64,000 nucleotides of DNA from Anderseniella sp963787895 (GTDB lineage Bacteria; Pseudomonadota; Alphaproteobacteria; Rhizobiales; Aestuariivirgaceae): contig CAWBEX010000004.1 of the NCBI GenBank assembly GCA_963787895.1, forward strand, positions 62,001-126,000, in the 5' to 3' direction. Both the position numbers and the translations under genes were made by a program. Positions 26,786-34,953 of this stretch are shown here, piece after piece. The notes under the pieces are model-generated. The model was given only the letters and a program-made list of their open reading frames with translations. It was not told the origin of the DNA and searched no databases. Positions within the stretch are counted from its first letter, which is position 1. The number at the start of each line of letters is the position of its first letter.

Positions 26786-27462
26786 ACCAACTGCGCTTTG
26801 TGACTTGCCTCAGGCTCGTCTGTGAGCGGCACGTAGAGCATCGCGTTTGAAGCAGAAGAAAAGAAATAGGCTGCCAGCCGCTGCAAAGAAGCACCAGACG
26901 GATATGAATGTTGCAAAATAGAAATAGGCAGAAACAAAAAACCTACCAGAACCATCAAGCCGAATATCTGGATCGGTCTGTGGGAGGAGATGAGCGGTGG
27001 GATGCAGGTGCAAATTACATATGGCAATTGTCGCCACGAAAACGGATTGACGTTGTTTGCGTAGGCTATGCTGTGGTTCTGAATGGTTGCTGTCTGTGGG
27101 TCGCCAAATAATGAAATTGACAGGTAGGTCGAGAGCGCAAAACCAGCAACTGCAATGATGACCAAAATGAACTTTCTACGAGGGTCTGGTTCAATAAACA
27201 GAACTGCAATTGCAGTGTATGCGGGCCAAAGAACCTGCGCAAACAGCAGAAACGCCATAGTCAGGTTCGCATCATCTACGGTGTCTGCCTCGCCGGACAA
27301 TTGCACCCACAAGATGCCCTCAACAGACTGTTGAAACGCGAATAGCAATGGCACGGCCGCCACGAGAATTTCCCTTGGCTGTCTCACGTGCTTCAAAAGC
27401 GCAATCCCGATGATCGCAGTAGTGGCGGCAACTGAGAAGCTGGCGGTTGCTGAAAAACACAT
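26782..27462 (-). CDS. DUF6629 membrane protein with C-terminal frameshift
   Basis: The first 175 or so residues match the DUF6629 family: MCFSATASFSVAATTAIIGI, then RQPREILVAAVPLLFAFQQSVEG and several membrane spans. After FGLMVLVGF the annotated frame leaves the family. The next frame continues it with FVSAYFYFATFISVWCFFAA and ends at 26810. The switch falls in a run of six A (26936-26941; T on the coding strand); a seventh base restores one frame. So the current product has about 45 foreign residues at its end. It is a sequence error, a phase-variable tract or a fresh mutation. FNR box 7 is 45 bases upstream. Confidence 0.7.
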   Translation of the reverse strand: MCFSATASFSVAATTAIIGIALLKHVRQPREILVAAVPLLFAFQQSVEGILWVQLSGEADTVDDANLTMAFLLFAQVLWPAYTAIAVLFIEPDPRRKFILVIIAVAGFALSTYLSISLFGDPQTATIQNHSIAYANNVNPFSWRQLPYVICTCIPPLISSHRPIQIFGLMVLVGFLFLPISILQHSYPSGASLQRLAAYFFSSASNAMLYVPLTDEPEASHKAQLV

Positions 27463-27506
27463 TAAGCTCTGTCCGAGATGAAGCAGGATTGCTCAGGGTC
27501 AGTCGA

Positions 27507-27520
27507 TTGATGGAAATCAA
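27507..27520. promoter_or_regulatory. FNR/FixK-type box 7 (TTGATGGAAATCAA)
   Basis: TTGAT-N4-ATCAA between the divergent DUF6629 gene (45 bases to its start) and the small secreted-protein gene on the plus strand (106 bases). Distance favours control of the DUF6629 gene. Confidence 0.75.
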
Positions 27521-27625
27521 GGCCTGCGCCCGATTCTAGAGTCACTGTAGTCAATCGGTGCCATTGAGCAATTGTGCAGTATTGTCAGAGCAGAAATGCG
27601 GATAGCGCTGAACGGAGACGGGCAA

Positions 27626-27907
27626 ATGACATACGCTTCATTGAGGCTGGTGCTCGCAATAGCATTGATGTTCGTTTCTTCAGGTGCTGCCATTGCACAG
27701 ACGTATCTTGATGACGACGGACTGGTGCTGATTTGGGTCGCTATCAAAGCTTATCCGGGCGAGGGCGCCTGGCAGGCCTGCAGGCGGGTTTACAATCGCG
27801 ACGTTTATGAAGTTGTTGCGGCTTCGGGTATAAGGGTGCGTTGTAGGATTGACCACAGCCGCATCTATCGTCCGGGTGAGGTGCAGCAAAACTTTAATCG
27901 GCAGTGA
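27626..27907 (+). CDS. Small exported protein of unknown function
   Basis: A 93-residue protein with a signal peptide (MTYASLRLVLAIALMFVSSG, cleavage near AIAQT). The mature part is about 70 residues with two cysteines (WQACRRVY and RVRCRI) that could form a disulphide. I recognise no domain. ATG 27626 with a GGAG site is preferred to an upstream in-frame ATG at 27572, because the signal peptide then begins at once. It lies divergent from the DUF6629 gene. Confidence 0.55.
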   Translation: MTYASLRLVLAIALMFVSSGAAIAQTYLDDDGLVLIWVAIKAYPGEGAWQACRRVYNRDVYEVVAASGIRVRCRIDHSRIYRPGEVQQNFNRQ

Positions 27908-28079
27908 CGACTTCAAAAGCTGTCCCAACCTCAAGAGTGCGGAAGATTGCGATGGATACCGCGGTCTATGTGTCGATTTTCGATACGGCCGTAAAAGTGC
28001 AGCGGCCTGGACACAACATTGTCGTTGATGCTGTGTCTATTGATTTGGATTAGCGAACTGGCGCAGGAGACCTTGAAAC

Positions 28080-28661
28080 TTACTGGGCATTTCTGCCCAA
28101 CTCTGCAACCTGCTGGAGCCACTGTTCGCGTTTTTCATTGCTGACGGTCTCAACCCCACCAAACAAGGTGCTGCGGATTGGCCCCAGTCCGGCAAACTTG
28201 AGGATATTGCGCTCGAGGCTGCGAAGGCTGTGTGAGAAGAAAAGCCATCTGTAGGCCATTGCCGGCATGCCCATGGTGATTATGATCCGAACAGAACGCC
28301 CAGTGAGCAATTTCTCCGGCAAGCCCTTGTCTACGTATCTGAAGGCAAACCTCGGCCGGAACGCCTGTTCGAAGAAACCCTTTAGAATTGCCGGCATGGT
28401 CCCCAGCCAAAGCGGGTAGACAATCACAATGTGTTGGGCATTCCTGATTGCTGTTTGCGCTGACTGGATATCTTTCACGACACTACCGCGTTCGAAATCC
28501 TGTTGCGTGCGCAGCAGCGGAAAATCGAGTTTGGCGACGTCAATGCGAACAACCTGATGTCCGCCAACCTCTGCCGAATGTGCGTATGCCTTGGAAATAG
28601 CATCGCAAAACCGCTTGGGATTTACGTCAGGATGGCCATTGATGACGACGACGCGGGTCAT
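28080..28661 (-). CDS. NAD(P)H:quinone oxidoreductase-like flavoprotein (flavodoxin_2)
   Basis: A 193-residue protein of the MdaB/KefF/NQO1 group. Signs are the start TRVVVINGHPDVNPKRFCDA (flavin phosphate loop), YPLWLGTMPAILKGFFEQ and FRYVDKGLPEKLLTGRSVRI. Such cytoplasmic enzymes pass two electrons from NAD(P)H to quinones and protect against redox cycling. The gene starts 39 bases after the Spy-like gene on the same strand, so the pair is probably one transcript from FNR box 8. Confidence 0.85.
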   Translation of the reverse strand: MTRVVVINGHPDVNPKRFCDAISKAYAHSAEVGGHQVVRIDVAKLDFPLLRTQQDFERGSVVKDIQSAQTAIRNAQHIVIVYPLWLGTMPAILKGFFEQAFRPRFAFRYVDKGLPEKLLTGRSVRIIITMGMPAMAYRWLFFSHSLRSLERNILKFAGLGPIRSTLFGGVETVSNEKREQWLQQVAELGRNAQ

Positions 28662-28700
28662 GATCCAAATGCAATCATAAATTCAAACTGACCAACCAAC

Positions 28701-29225
28701 TCACTGCATCATCATACGTCTGCCCATGCCCATACCACCTCCCATGCCCATCATCGGCAAAACGATCTCGTCCGCAGCTTTTTTCTGGTCATCGCTTAGC
28801 ACTGCATAGAGCTGTTCGACAGCCGTCTTGACCTGTTTGATTTGTTCAAGACGTGCTTCCATGTGAACTTCCTGATAGGTTAGTCGTTCGGGTAGGGGCT
28901 TTTTGAAAAACTCACCGTCATGCATCTCCTTCATGTGTTCCCGCATCATGTCGTTATGGGACTCACTTGTAATACGAATGGTCTTGGCCATGTTATCCCA
29001 CACGTCTTTCTGTGCATCGGTGATTTTCAGTTCGGTCTTGAGAAATGCCAATCGACCGTCAACACGGTCCAGCATTGCCTCTTGCCCATTTCCCATCATG
29101 CGGCCCATGCCCCAGCCATGACCCCACCAGCTGTTGTTCTCGTCGCTGGCCTGGGCCGCAGGGCCGCTCAACATAAGAAATGCCATCCCTGTGGCAGCAA
29201 TCGTGTGTCCTGAATATTTCAACAC
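28701..29225 (-). CDS. Spy/CpxP-like periplasmic protein, methionine-rich
   Basis: A 174-residue protein with a signal peptide (cleavage near AAQASDEN). The body is helical with two LTxxQ-type motifs (KITDAQKDVWDN and LSDDQKKAADEI), the mark of the Spy/CpxP family of ATP-independent periplasmic chaperones and metal sensors. The N-terminal WWGHGWGMGRMM and the C-terminal MMGMGGGMGMGRRMMMQ are rich in Met, Gly and His, which suggests copper or other metal binding. FNR box 8 lies 95 bases upstream. Confidence 0.8.
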   Translation of the reverse strand: MLKYSGHTIAATGMAFLMLSGPAAQASDENNSWWGHGWGMGRMMGNGQEAMLDRVDGRLAFLKTELKITDAQKDVWDNMAKTIRITSESHNDMMREHMKEMHDGEFFKKPLPERLTYQEVHMEARLEQIKQVKTAVEQLYAVLSDDQKKAADEIVLPMMGMGGGMGMGRRMMMQ

Positions 29226-29319
29226 TTGCTCAACCTCCGTTTGTGGCTATCAAAAGGGATCGCCAACGTTAGAATCCGCTATAGGTCGATCAGTATGGCG
29301 CTACGCTTGCTGTGCAGAA

Positions 29320-29333
29320 TTGATCACGGTCAA
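29320..29333 (-). promoter_or_regulatory. FNR/FixK-type box 8 (TTGATCACGGTCAA)
   Basis: Matches TTGAY-N4-RTCAA and lies 95 bases upstream of the Spy-like gene on the minus strand, just after the stop of the membrane fusion gene. Confidence 0.75.
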
Positions 29334-29344
29334 CAAACCAAGGG

Positions 29345-30559
29345 TTATTTCGATGTTGCCCGTTCTGCGATTTCAGTGTTGTTCGCAACCTTGTCACTCG
29401 GGAACTCCACGACTTTGTCCCCTTCCGCGAGGCCTTGTAGAACTTGCGCATGCGTTTGGGAGAAAGCCCCCAATGTGACTTGTGTAAGATGTGCTGTGTT
29501 GTCCTGCTCCAAGTAGACCGCCCAATCATCCCCGCGCCGGAACAAGGCGCCAAGCGGTACACGAAGTGCGTTTGGATCATACAGTTTGACCAGGCGTACG
29601 GTCACCTTGAAGGCATGCCCCAGACTGCGCCAATGCTCTGGCAGTGATGTAATATCCAGCACTGCATTTACGCGTTGTTCTTCGATCCCCAGCGCCGACA
29701 CCTTGGTGAAACCGGCAGGGTCTATACGGCGAACCTTCGCAATTAAATTGCCATCACCGCCCCAGTCTTCGATGCGTGCCTGTGTGCCGGGCGATACTCC
29801 GACAGCATCTGTTGACAACAAATCAACGACGATCTCCAGATTATGTGGATCACCGACTTCAAGTATTGTTGTGCCTGAAGCCACAACCTGTTCGCTTTCG
29901 GTGAGTATCTTGAGAACGACACCACTTGCTGGCGCGACAATCTCGACACAGCATTGATCTTCTGCAATCTGGTTATGTATCTGGCGGGGCTCGAGTTCAC
30001 TCATGCGCGCGGATTCAAGCTCGCGGCGGCGCAGTTCGAGGTTTGCGTCGGCCTTGCTCTGCTCGGCCTCCTTTACACTCACCTGCAATTCAGCTTCTTC
30101 AGCCGCACGAGTTGAGATGATGCCCTTGCTGGAAAGGGTTCTGGCGCGGGCCTGGTCGCTTTTTGCAAATTTGAGGTCAGATGCTGCCTGCCTCACCTGC
30201 GCCTGAGCCAAAGCGACCGCAGCGGTAGCCGCCTTTGTTGCCGCTGCCAGTTCGAGCCGCGAACGCATGTCGCGAATGGGTGGGTCAACCGGCCGTATAC
30301 GGGCAACCCGCTGGCCAACCTTGACTTCATCTCCAACATGAATGTCGAGTCGCTCCAGCTTGCCGGTGATAGGGGCAGAAATGCGGTAGATTTCCTTGAC
30401 CTGTGTCTCGCCTTCTTCATCTATCGTGACCTCAAGGATTCCGCGATCGATGGTTGCGAGGTCCACCGAAACTGGTGGCGCAACAAGTAAGAAATAGAGC
30501 AGGCCCGCAACCCCGGCTGCAACCGCGGCCATTACGATCAATCTTGAAAAGCGGGACAT
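29345..30559 (-). CDS. HlyD/MacA-type membrane fusion protein
   Basis: A 404-residue periplasmic adaptor with one N-terminal membrane span (LIVMAAVAAGVAGLLYFLLV), a lipoyl-like half (ISAPITGKLERLDIHVGDEV), a long coiled coil (about 100-200) and the second lipoyl half (VEIVAPASGVVLKILTESEQ). It would link the MacB-like transporter encoded just upstream to an outer-membrane channel such as TolC. ATG 30559 has a GGGAG site; the frame to 30586 overlaps the permease gene. It is the last gene of the five-gene operon that begins at 34595. Confidence 0.88.
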   Translation of the reverse strand: MSRFSRLIVMAAVAAGVAGLLYFLLVAPPVSVDLATIDRGILEVTIDEEGETQVKEIYRISAPITGKLERLDIHVGDEVKVGQRVARIRPVDPPIRDMRSRLELAAATKAATAAVALAQAQVRQAASDLKFAKSDQARARTLSSKGIISTRAAEEAELQVSVKEAEQSKADANLELRRRELESARMSELEPRQIHNQIAEDQCCVEIVAPASGVVLKILTESEQVVASGTTILEVGDPHNLEIVVDLLSTDAVGVSPGTQARIEDWGGDGNLIAKVRRIDPAGFTKVSALGIEEQRVNAVLDITSLPEHWRSLGHAFKVTVRLVKLYDPNALRVPLGALFRRGDDWAVYLEQDNTAHLTQVTLGAFSQTHAQVLQGLAEGDKVVEFPSDKVANNTEIAERATSK

Positions 30560-30563
30560 CTGG

Positions 30564-32927
30564 TTACTCCCTCGTCTTGAGCACACGGATCAAGTCCAGC
30601 CGATACACCCGGCTGATGACGATCAAGGCTGAAATTATGGCAGCGATCAGTACTGCCAGGCTGGACCAGCCAAACGCCGATCGCTCAATCACAAAGGGCA
30701 CGCGAAACAGGTCACTCTGGAAGCCTTGCACTACAGCCCATGAGAAGCCGCTGCCCAATGCCCATCCTAGCGGTTGTGCCATCAGGACAGCTACGCCGAG
30801 TTCGATGATCAAAACCAGTGCCACTTCGCGCTGTGTAAAGCCGAGCACCCTCAAACTGGCCAGTTCACGACCGCGCTCCGATAATTGTATACGTGCGCTG
30901 TTGTAGACCACACCGAACGCGATGATGACTGCCAGAACGGTGTATACCGTCGTCATGATGGTTATATTCTGCTCGATCGTGTCACGGAACTGTCGCAACG
31001 CTGCCGATTGCAGCGCGATTGATGCGGCCATGGGCATTGACTTGATGGCGCTGTAAAGTTGCGGCAGGACTTTGGGGTCGAGTTCGACAAATGCACCGGT
31101 AATCCTTGGGCCTATGCGTGACATCCGGTTCATGTCGTCAAGGTTCATGTAAGCGGTCAGCCCGATGTAGGCCTGCACCACCTGAGCCACTGGTACCGAC
31201 ACGACTGTATTGCCTTCTTCCAGCAGTTTGACCCGGACCACATCGCCGCTGCGGACCTTCAGGTTGTTCGCGAGGCGTTCTGACAGAACCAGTCCCTGCC
31301 GTGGTAGTGTCACTGGCCGCAACCCGATGTCCACCAGACGGCTGAGGCGAGTAGATCGTGGTTTGCCGGTTATGCCAACTCGTTCACGCAGTGAGCCATG
31401 CTCAATTGACACCGCCATGGTTCGAATTGGCTCAACAGACAAAATTCCGGGCAGCCGACTTACCTCATGCGTGACACCGGGCGCCAGAGGCGAGGAAAAG
31501 GTTATGGTTGCATCCTGTCTTTCGGTCCTGAAGAACACTGTATCAATCATGAAATTGACGGAGCCGAACGAGAATAGCGCTGTGATGAGCAAGGCAACAC
31601 CCATGGAGGTGCCGAAGACCGTGAACCCTGTGCGAAATGGCCATCGCCACATATGCCGGAAGGACATGATGGCAAGTTGCGAGAAGAGCCGCCCGGTAAT
31701 GTTGCTGACAAAACCTGTCTTTGAGTATCTCGTCGGCGGGGCAGGTTGCATCGCAGTTGCGGGTGGCAATGCGGCTGCTTGATAGACTGATTTGAGTGCC
31801 CCTGCCACCGCTGCCGCGATACAAAGCCCCGCTGCCAGAGCATAAACGTCCAGATTGCGCTGAAATATGAAAAACGGAAAGTGGAAGAACTTTGCGTAAA
31901 GCCTTGTCAGCCCATCCCCCAGCCAGGTGCCAGCGCCGAACCCGATGGCAATGCCGGTCACCGCAATAGCGACCACCAGTTTTACATAGTGAACCGCGAT
32001 GTTGTAGCTGGAATACCCCAGCGCTTTCAGTAGACCGATCTGCTCGCGATCCAGCAAGATGAGCCGCGACAGGATCATGTTGATTAGAAAGGCGGAGACC
32101 AGAAGAAAAATGGGTGGAATGATCCGGGCCATGGCCTTGAGCTGGCTCAGTTCACTGTCAAGAAATGCATGTGAGGTCTGGTCCTTGCGGGCATAGGCAC
32201 TTGTGCCGCCATAAGGCTGCAGCAACCGATCCAGACCACTGATGACCTTGTCCTCAGAACTGCCGGGCAACAGGCTGAGGGAGACTGAGTTGAAGGCACC
32301 ATCTAAATTTGTGATGCCAGCGAGTGTCTTGCGCCGCATCCAGATGATGCCAAAACGCTTGTCATCGGGGACCATTTCTCCGGGACCAAGGGCGTAGATG
32401 AACTCCGGCGACAGGGCAACGCCTGCCACTGTGAAAGTCAACTTCTTGCCATTGGTTGTACCTGAGAAAGCAGAACCTGCGATGAACCCGTGTGCGACCG
32501 CGAAAGCCTCGGAAATGACAACCTCATTCAGCCGGCCCGGATCCGGCATCCGCCCTGAACGCAAATAGGGTTTGTTCAGCCGCGGTTGTGCGTGATCAGG
32601 CATCGACAGGAGTAACCCGGAAGACGGCTCAGCCACGCCCGGGATATCCAGCAGCACGGTCTCACTGATGCGGGTTTCGGCACTCAGTACCCCTGGCAGG
32701 CGAGCGATGTCTGGTTTCAGGCTTTCGGGTGCACGAGTGGCGGAGGCAAACACGGAAGCAAAACTGTTCCGCTCATAGTAGGCTGCACGCGTGCCTTCCA
32801 GGGAACGGTAAGCACCTATAGCCAGGATCAATGTTGCAACCCCGCAAGCCAGTACCATGGCAATGGCCAACGCCTGAGCCCATAGTCGCTTCAGGTCCCG
32901 GAACAGCTTCTTGTCGAGTACTTTCAT
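30564..32927 (-). CDS. ABC transporter permease with two FtsX domains (MacB/DevC-like)
   Basis: A 787-residue inner-membrane protein. The first span (AQALAIAMVLACGVATLILA) is followed by a large periplasmic domain, three spans around 270-390, a further span near 425, a second periplasmic domain and three more spans, ending with an FtsX signature. This double layout is common for exporters of lipids, peptides or toxic compounds. The ATG overlaps the stop of the ATPase gene, and the fusion-protein gene begins 5 bases after its stop. The cargo is unknown. Confidence 0.85.
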   Translation of the reverse strand: MKVLDKKLFRDLKRLWAQALAIAMVLACGVATLILAIGAYRSLEGTRAAYYERNSFASVFASATRAPESLKPDIARLPGVLSAETRISETVLLDIPGVAEPSSGLLLSMPDHAQPRLNKPYLRSGRMPDPGRLNEVVISEAFAVAHGFIAGSAFSGTTNGKKLTFTVAGVALSPEFIYALGPGEMVPDDKRFGIIWMRRKTLAGITNLDGAFNSVSLSLLPGSSEDKVISGLDRLLQPYGGTSAYARKDQTSHAFLDSELSQLKAMARIIPPIFLLVSAFLINMILSRLILLDREQIGLLKALGYSSYNIAVHYVKLVVAIAVTGIAIGFGAGTWLGDGLTRLYAKFFHFPFFIFQRNLDVYALAAGLCIAAAVAGALKSVYQAAALPPATAMQPAPPTRYSKTGFVSNITGRLFSQLAIMSFRHMWRWPFRTGFTVFGTSMGVALLITALFSFGSVNFMIDTVFFRTERQDATITFSSPLAPGVTHEVSRLPGILSVEPIRTMAVSIEHGSLRERVGITGKPRSTRLSRLVDIGLRPVTLPRQGLVLSERLANNLKVRSGDVVRVKLLEEGNTVVSVPVAQVVQAYIGLTAYMNLDDMNRMSRIGPRITGAFVELDPKVLPQLYSAIKSMPMAASIALQSAALRQFRDTIEQNITIMTTVYTVLAVIIAFGVVYNSARIQLSERGRELASLRVLGFTQREVALVLIIELGVAVLMAQPLGWALGSGFSWAVVQGFQSDLFRVPFVIERSAFGWSSLAVLIAAIISALIVISRVYRLDLIRVLKTRE

Positions 32928-33637
32928 CACCAGTCCAGTTCTGAAGGTGACAGGCGTTTCGGATTTTGTTCCTCACGTGCAATGGCCCCATCGGCGAAAT
33001 AAAATATGCGATGCGCCAGCTGGCGGATTACAGCGTTGTGGGTGATGATAGCCGTTGTCGTGCCGAGTTCCTTGTTGATGTCTACAAGTGCTTCCAACAC
33101 CAGCCGGCCGGTTTTTGAATCCAGTGCGCCTGTTGGTTCGTCACACAGCAGCACGGTTGGGTTCTTGGCGATCGCACGTGCTATGGCGACCCGCTGCTGC
33201 TCGCCTCCTGACAACTGCGCCGGAAAGTGCTCCTTGCGTTCCGACAAGCCTACCAGTGCAAGTGCATCTTCCGGTTTCATGGGGCTGGTGGAAATTTCAG
33301 TTACGAGGGCTACGTTTTCCAATGCAGTCAGGCTGGGAATGAGGTTGTAGAACTGAAACACAAACCCGACATTGCGACGGCGGAAATGGGTAAGCTCATT
33401 TTCGCTGGCATTCGAAATGTCTGTCCCATTAAAGAAAACCTTTCCGGCTGTTGCCTTGTCCAGACCGCCAAGTATGTTCAGAAATGTTGACTTGCCGCTG
33501 CCTGATGGGCCCAGCATGACGCTGATCTCACTCTCATACAATCTGGCGCTGGCGCCACGTAGCGCGTGAACCGCCACATCGCCAGTACGATAGATCTTGG
33601 TGACATTGCGAATGTCAAAAACCGCTTTTGCAGTCAT
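32927..33637 (-). CDS. ABC transporter ATP-binding protein (LolD/MacB family)
   Basis: A 236-residue ATPase with Walker A GPSGSGKST, Q-loop VFQFYNLIPSL, signature LSGGEQQRVAIARA, Walker B LLCDEPTGALD and switch histidine in IITHNAVI. It powers the FtsX-type permease encoded next. The start is set at ATG 33637; the frame also opens at a TTG (33664) that overlaps the DUF2267 stop. The gene sits third in the operon started by the DUF302 gene. Confidence 0.93.
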   Translation of the reverse strand: MTAKAVFDIRNVTKIYRTGDVAVHALRGASARLYESEISVMLGPSGSGKSTFLNILGGLDKATAGKVFFNGTDISNASENELTHFRRRNVGFVFQFYNLIPSLTALENVALVTEISTSPMKPEDALALVGLSERKEHFPAQLSGGEQQRVAIARAIAKNPTVLLCDEPTGALDSKTGRLVLEALVDINKELGTTTAIITHNAVIRQLAHRIFYFADGAIAREEQNPKRLSPSELDW

Positions 33638-33660
33638 GCTGGTGATGCGTTCGGTTGAAT

Positions 33661-34113
33661 TCAATGATGTGGTTCCGGCCAGATCTCCCGAAGGCTCTTG
33701 CGCAACGAGCCGCGCACATCCTCAATTTCACCTGCAGTTATCCGGGTGTTGAGAAAGCTGAAAATGATGTTGAGGGCGCCTTCTGGATCATCCAGCTGTC
33801 GCCCTTTGAAATCAGCCACAACCCTGGCAACGACATCCTGTCTTTCGCGGTGTTGTGTTGGTGTTCTTGAAGGATTCCAGCCTTCAAAGTACACCCCGCG
33901 GATGTACGTCGGCAATTGCGCAGCCAGTTGCGCCGCCTCGTCAACTCCCAGTAGGTCACGGACCGTTTGCAGCGTGACCCGCAACAGCCTGAACGACTGG
34001 TTTGAATCGTTCCAAGGCACCATTTCATCAATCTGGTGTACCCATTCATTTGTGACCTGAATCGAATGGTCCATCGAGCTTTTGTAACCCTGTGTCACGA
34101 CAGTCTCCTTCAA
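33661..34113 (-). CDS. DUF2267 protein
   Basis: A 150-residue soluble helical protein that fits DUF2267: WVHQIDEMVPWNDSNQSFRL, then LAAQLPTYIRGVYFEGWNPS and a C-terminal GEIEDVRGSLRKSLREIWPE. The family has no proven role but is often found among oxygen- or stress-regulated genes. The ATG overlaps the DUF302 stop by four bases, so translation is coupled. Confidence 0.75.
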   Translation of the reverse strand: MKETVVTQGYKSSMDHSIQVTNEWVHQIDEMVPWNDSNQSFRLLRVTLQTVRDLLGVDEAAQLAAQLPTYIRGVYFEGWNPSRTPTQHRERQDVVARVVADFKGRQLDDPEGALNIIFSFLNTRITAGEIEDVRGSLRKSLREIWPEPHH

Positions 34114-34595
34114 TTGCCACTAGTTGATGCTTCAACAATACCTTGCAGCAGATTTCGGATCTTGGCCGCCACTGCCTGAGACTTTTCCGATGAGGTTAGC
34201 GTGGGGTCGCGAAAGCCAACTGAAACGTTTCCGGTCTTTGCCTTGGTTTCATATGCGAACACCAGGTATGGGCACATTGCCAGGTTCTGGCTATCTGCTG
34301 CGACGGCTTCATGGGTGAGGGCAGAAGAGCAAAACTGGAAGTACTTGGCATGCAGGTAAGGGCTTTCACTAGCCCCTGATGCTTCAGAAGTTCGCTCGAG
34401 CATTGTGTCGACGTGACCGATGTAATCGATCACAAGTCCCTTGTTGATGACTTCATCCTGCAAATCCTGAAAAACCTGGGCAAAATCTGCCTCAACAATC
34501 TTGATATTGTTACCTGGTTCAGCAGACATAGCTGTTAGCGGACTGAACAACAGCGCGACCAGCAACCCGACATAATGGGGTTTGTAATTCTGCAT
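34110..34595 (-). CDS. Exported DUF302 protein
   Basis: A 161-residue protein with a signal peptide (LLVALLFSPLTAMSAEPG) and a DUF302-like domain: VFQDLQDEVINKGLVIDYIG, YLHAKYFQFCSSALTHEA and YLVFAYETKAKTGNVSVGF. DUF302 proteins are small alpha/beta proteins of unclear function, often near redox genes. It is the first gene of a five-gene operon (DUF302, DUF2267, ATPase, permease, adaptor), 62 bases after FNR box 9. Confidence 0.75.
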   Translation of the reverse strand: MQNYKPHYVGLLVALLFSPLTAMSAEPGNNIKIVEADFAQVFQDLQDEVINKGLVIDYIGHVDTMLERTSEASGASESPYLHAKYFQFCSSALTHEAVAADSQNLAMCPYLVFAYETKAKTGNVSVGFRDPTLTSSEKSQAVAAKIRNLLQGIVEASTSGN

Positions 34596-34656
34596 TGACC
34601 TTCTCCCGGTTGGTTGAACCAGATACTAGTAAGTCAGAGTCCTGCACGTGCCGTCA

Positions 34657-34670
34657 TTGACCAGAGTCAA
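34657..34670 (-). promoter_or_regulatory. FNR/FixK-type box 9 (TTGACCAGAGTCAA)
   Basis: Matches TTGAY-N4-RTCAA, 62 bases before the DUF302 gene. It is the rightmost such site; the integrase boundary follows 217 bases later. Confidence 0.75.
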
Positions 34671-34886
34671 CTGGCCAGCCCCGCTTGACTGGTCCGGTTA
34701 GTTTGACTTTCTCTAATGAGGATTGGGAGTTTTGTTATGCTCCAGAGACGTTATTCGGGCGAAAACACTTGGAACCAGGTGGACAAATTTGGATTTTTTC
34801 TGCTTCCGTATTGCTTCCGTGCGAACCATCAATGCCTAGAAGTAAAACGGAATAAAGTTATAAATAATTGAAATTATGGGAGAATT
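34671..34886. other. AT-rich spacer before the tRNA fragment
   Basis: Holds no gene. The last 100 bases are clearly AT-rich and abut the tRNA 3' fragment, as is common at integration sites. Confidence 0.4.
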
Positions 34887-34930
34887 TGGCGCACCCGACA
34901 GGATTCGAACCTGTGACCTCTGCCTTCTGA
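34887..34930 (-). pseudogene. tRNA 3' fragment (tRNA-Arg-like), probable attachment site
   Basis: On the minus strand the last 44 bases of a tRNA are present: 3' anticodon stem GGCAG, variable loop AGGTC, T arm ACAGG-TTCGAAT-CCTGT, acceptor strand CGGGTGC, G and CCA. No 5' half follows. The acceptor and T arm fit alphaproteobacterial tRNA-Arg; identity is inferred because the anticodon is at the break. Such a fragment beside an integrase gene is the usual mark of site-specific integration. Confidence 0.7.
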
Positions 34931-34953
34931 AGGCTAGGGATTGCGATATTTCC

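Noticed and set aside
34887..34930. A complete tRNA gene
   Set aside because: Only the 3' half from the anticodon stem is present; the sequence beyond it is integrase leader, not a D arm or 5' acceptor.
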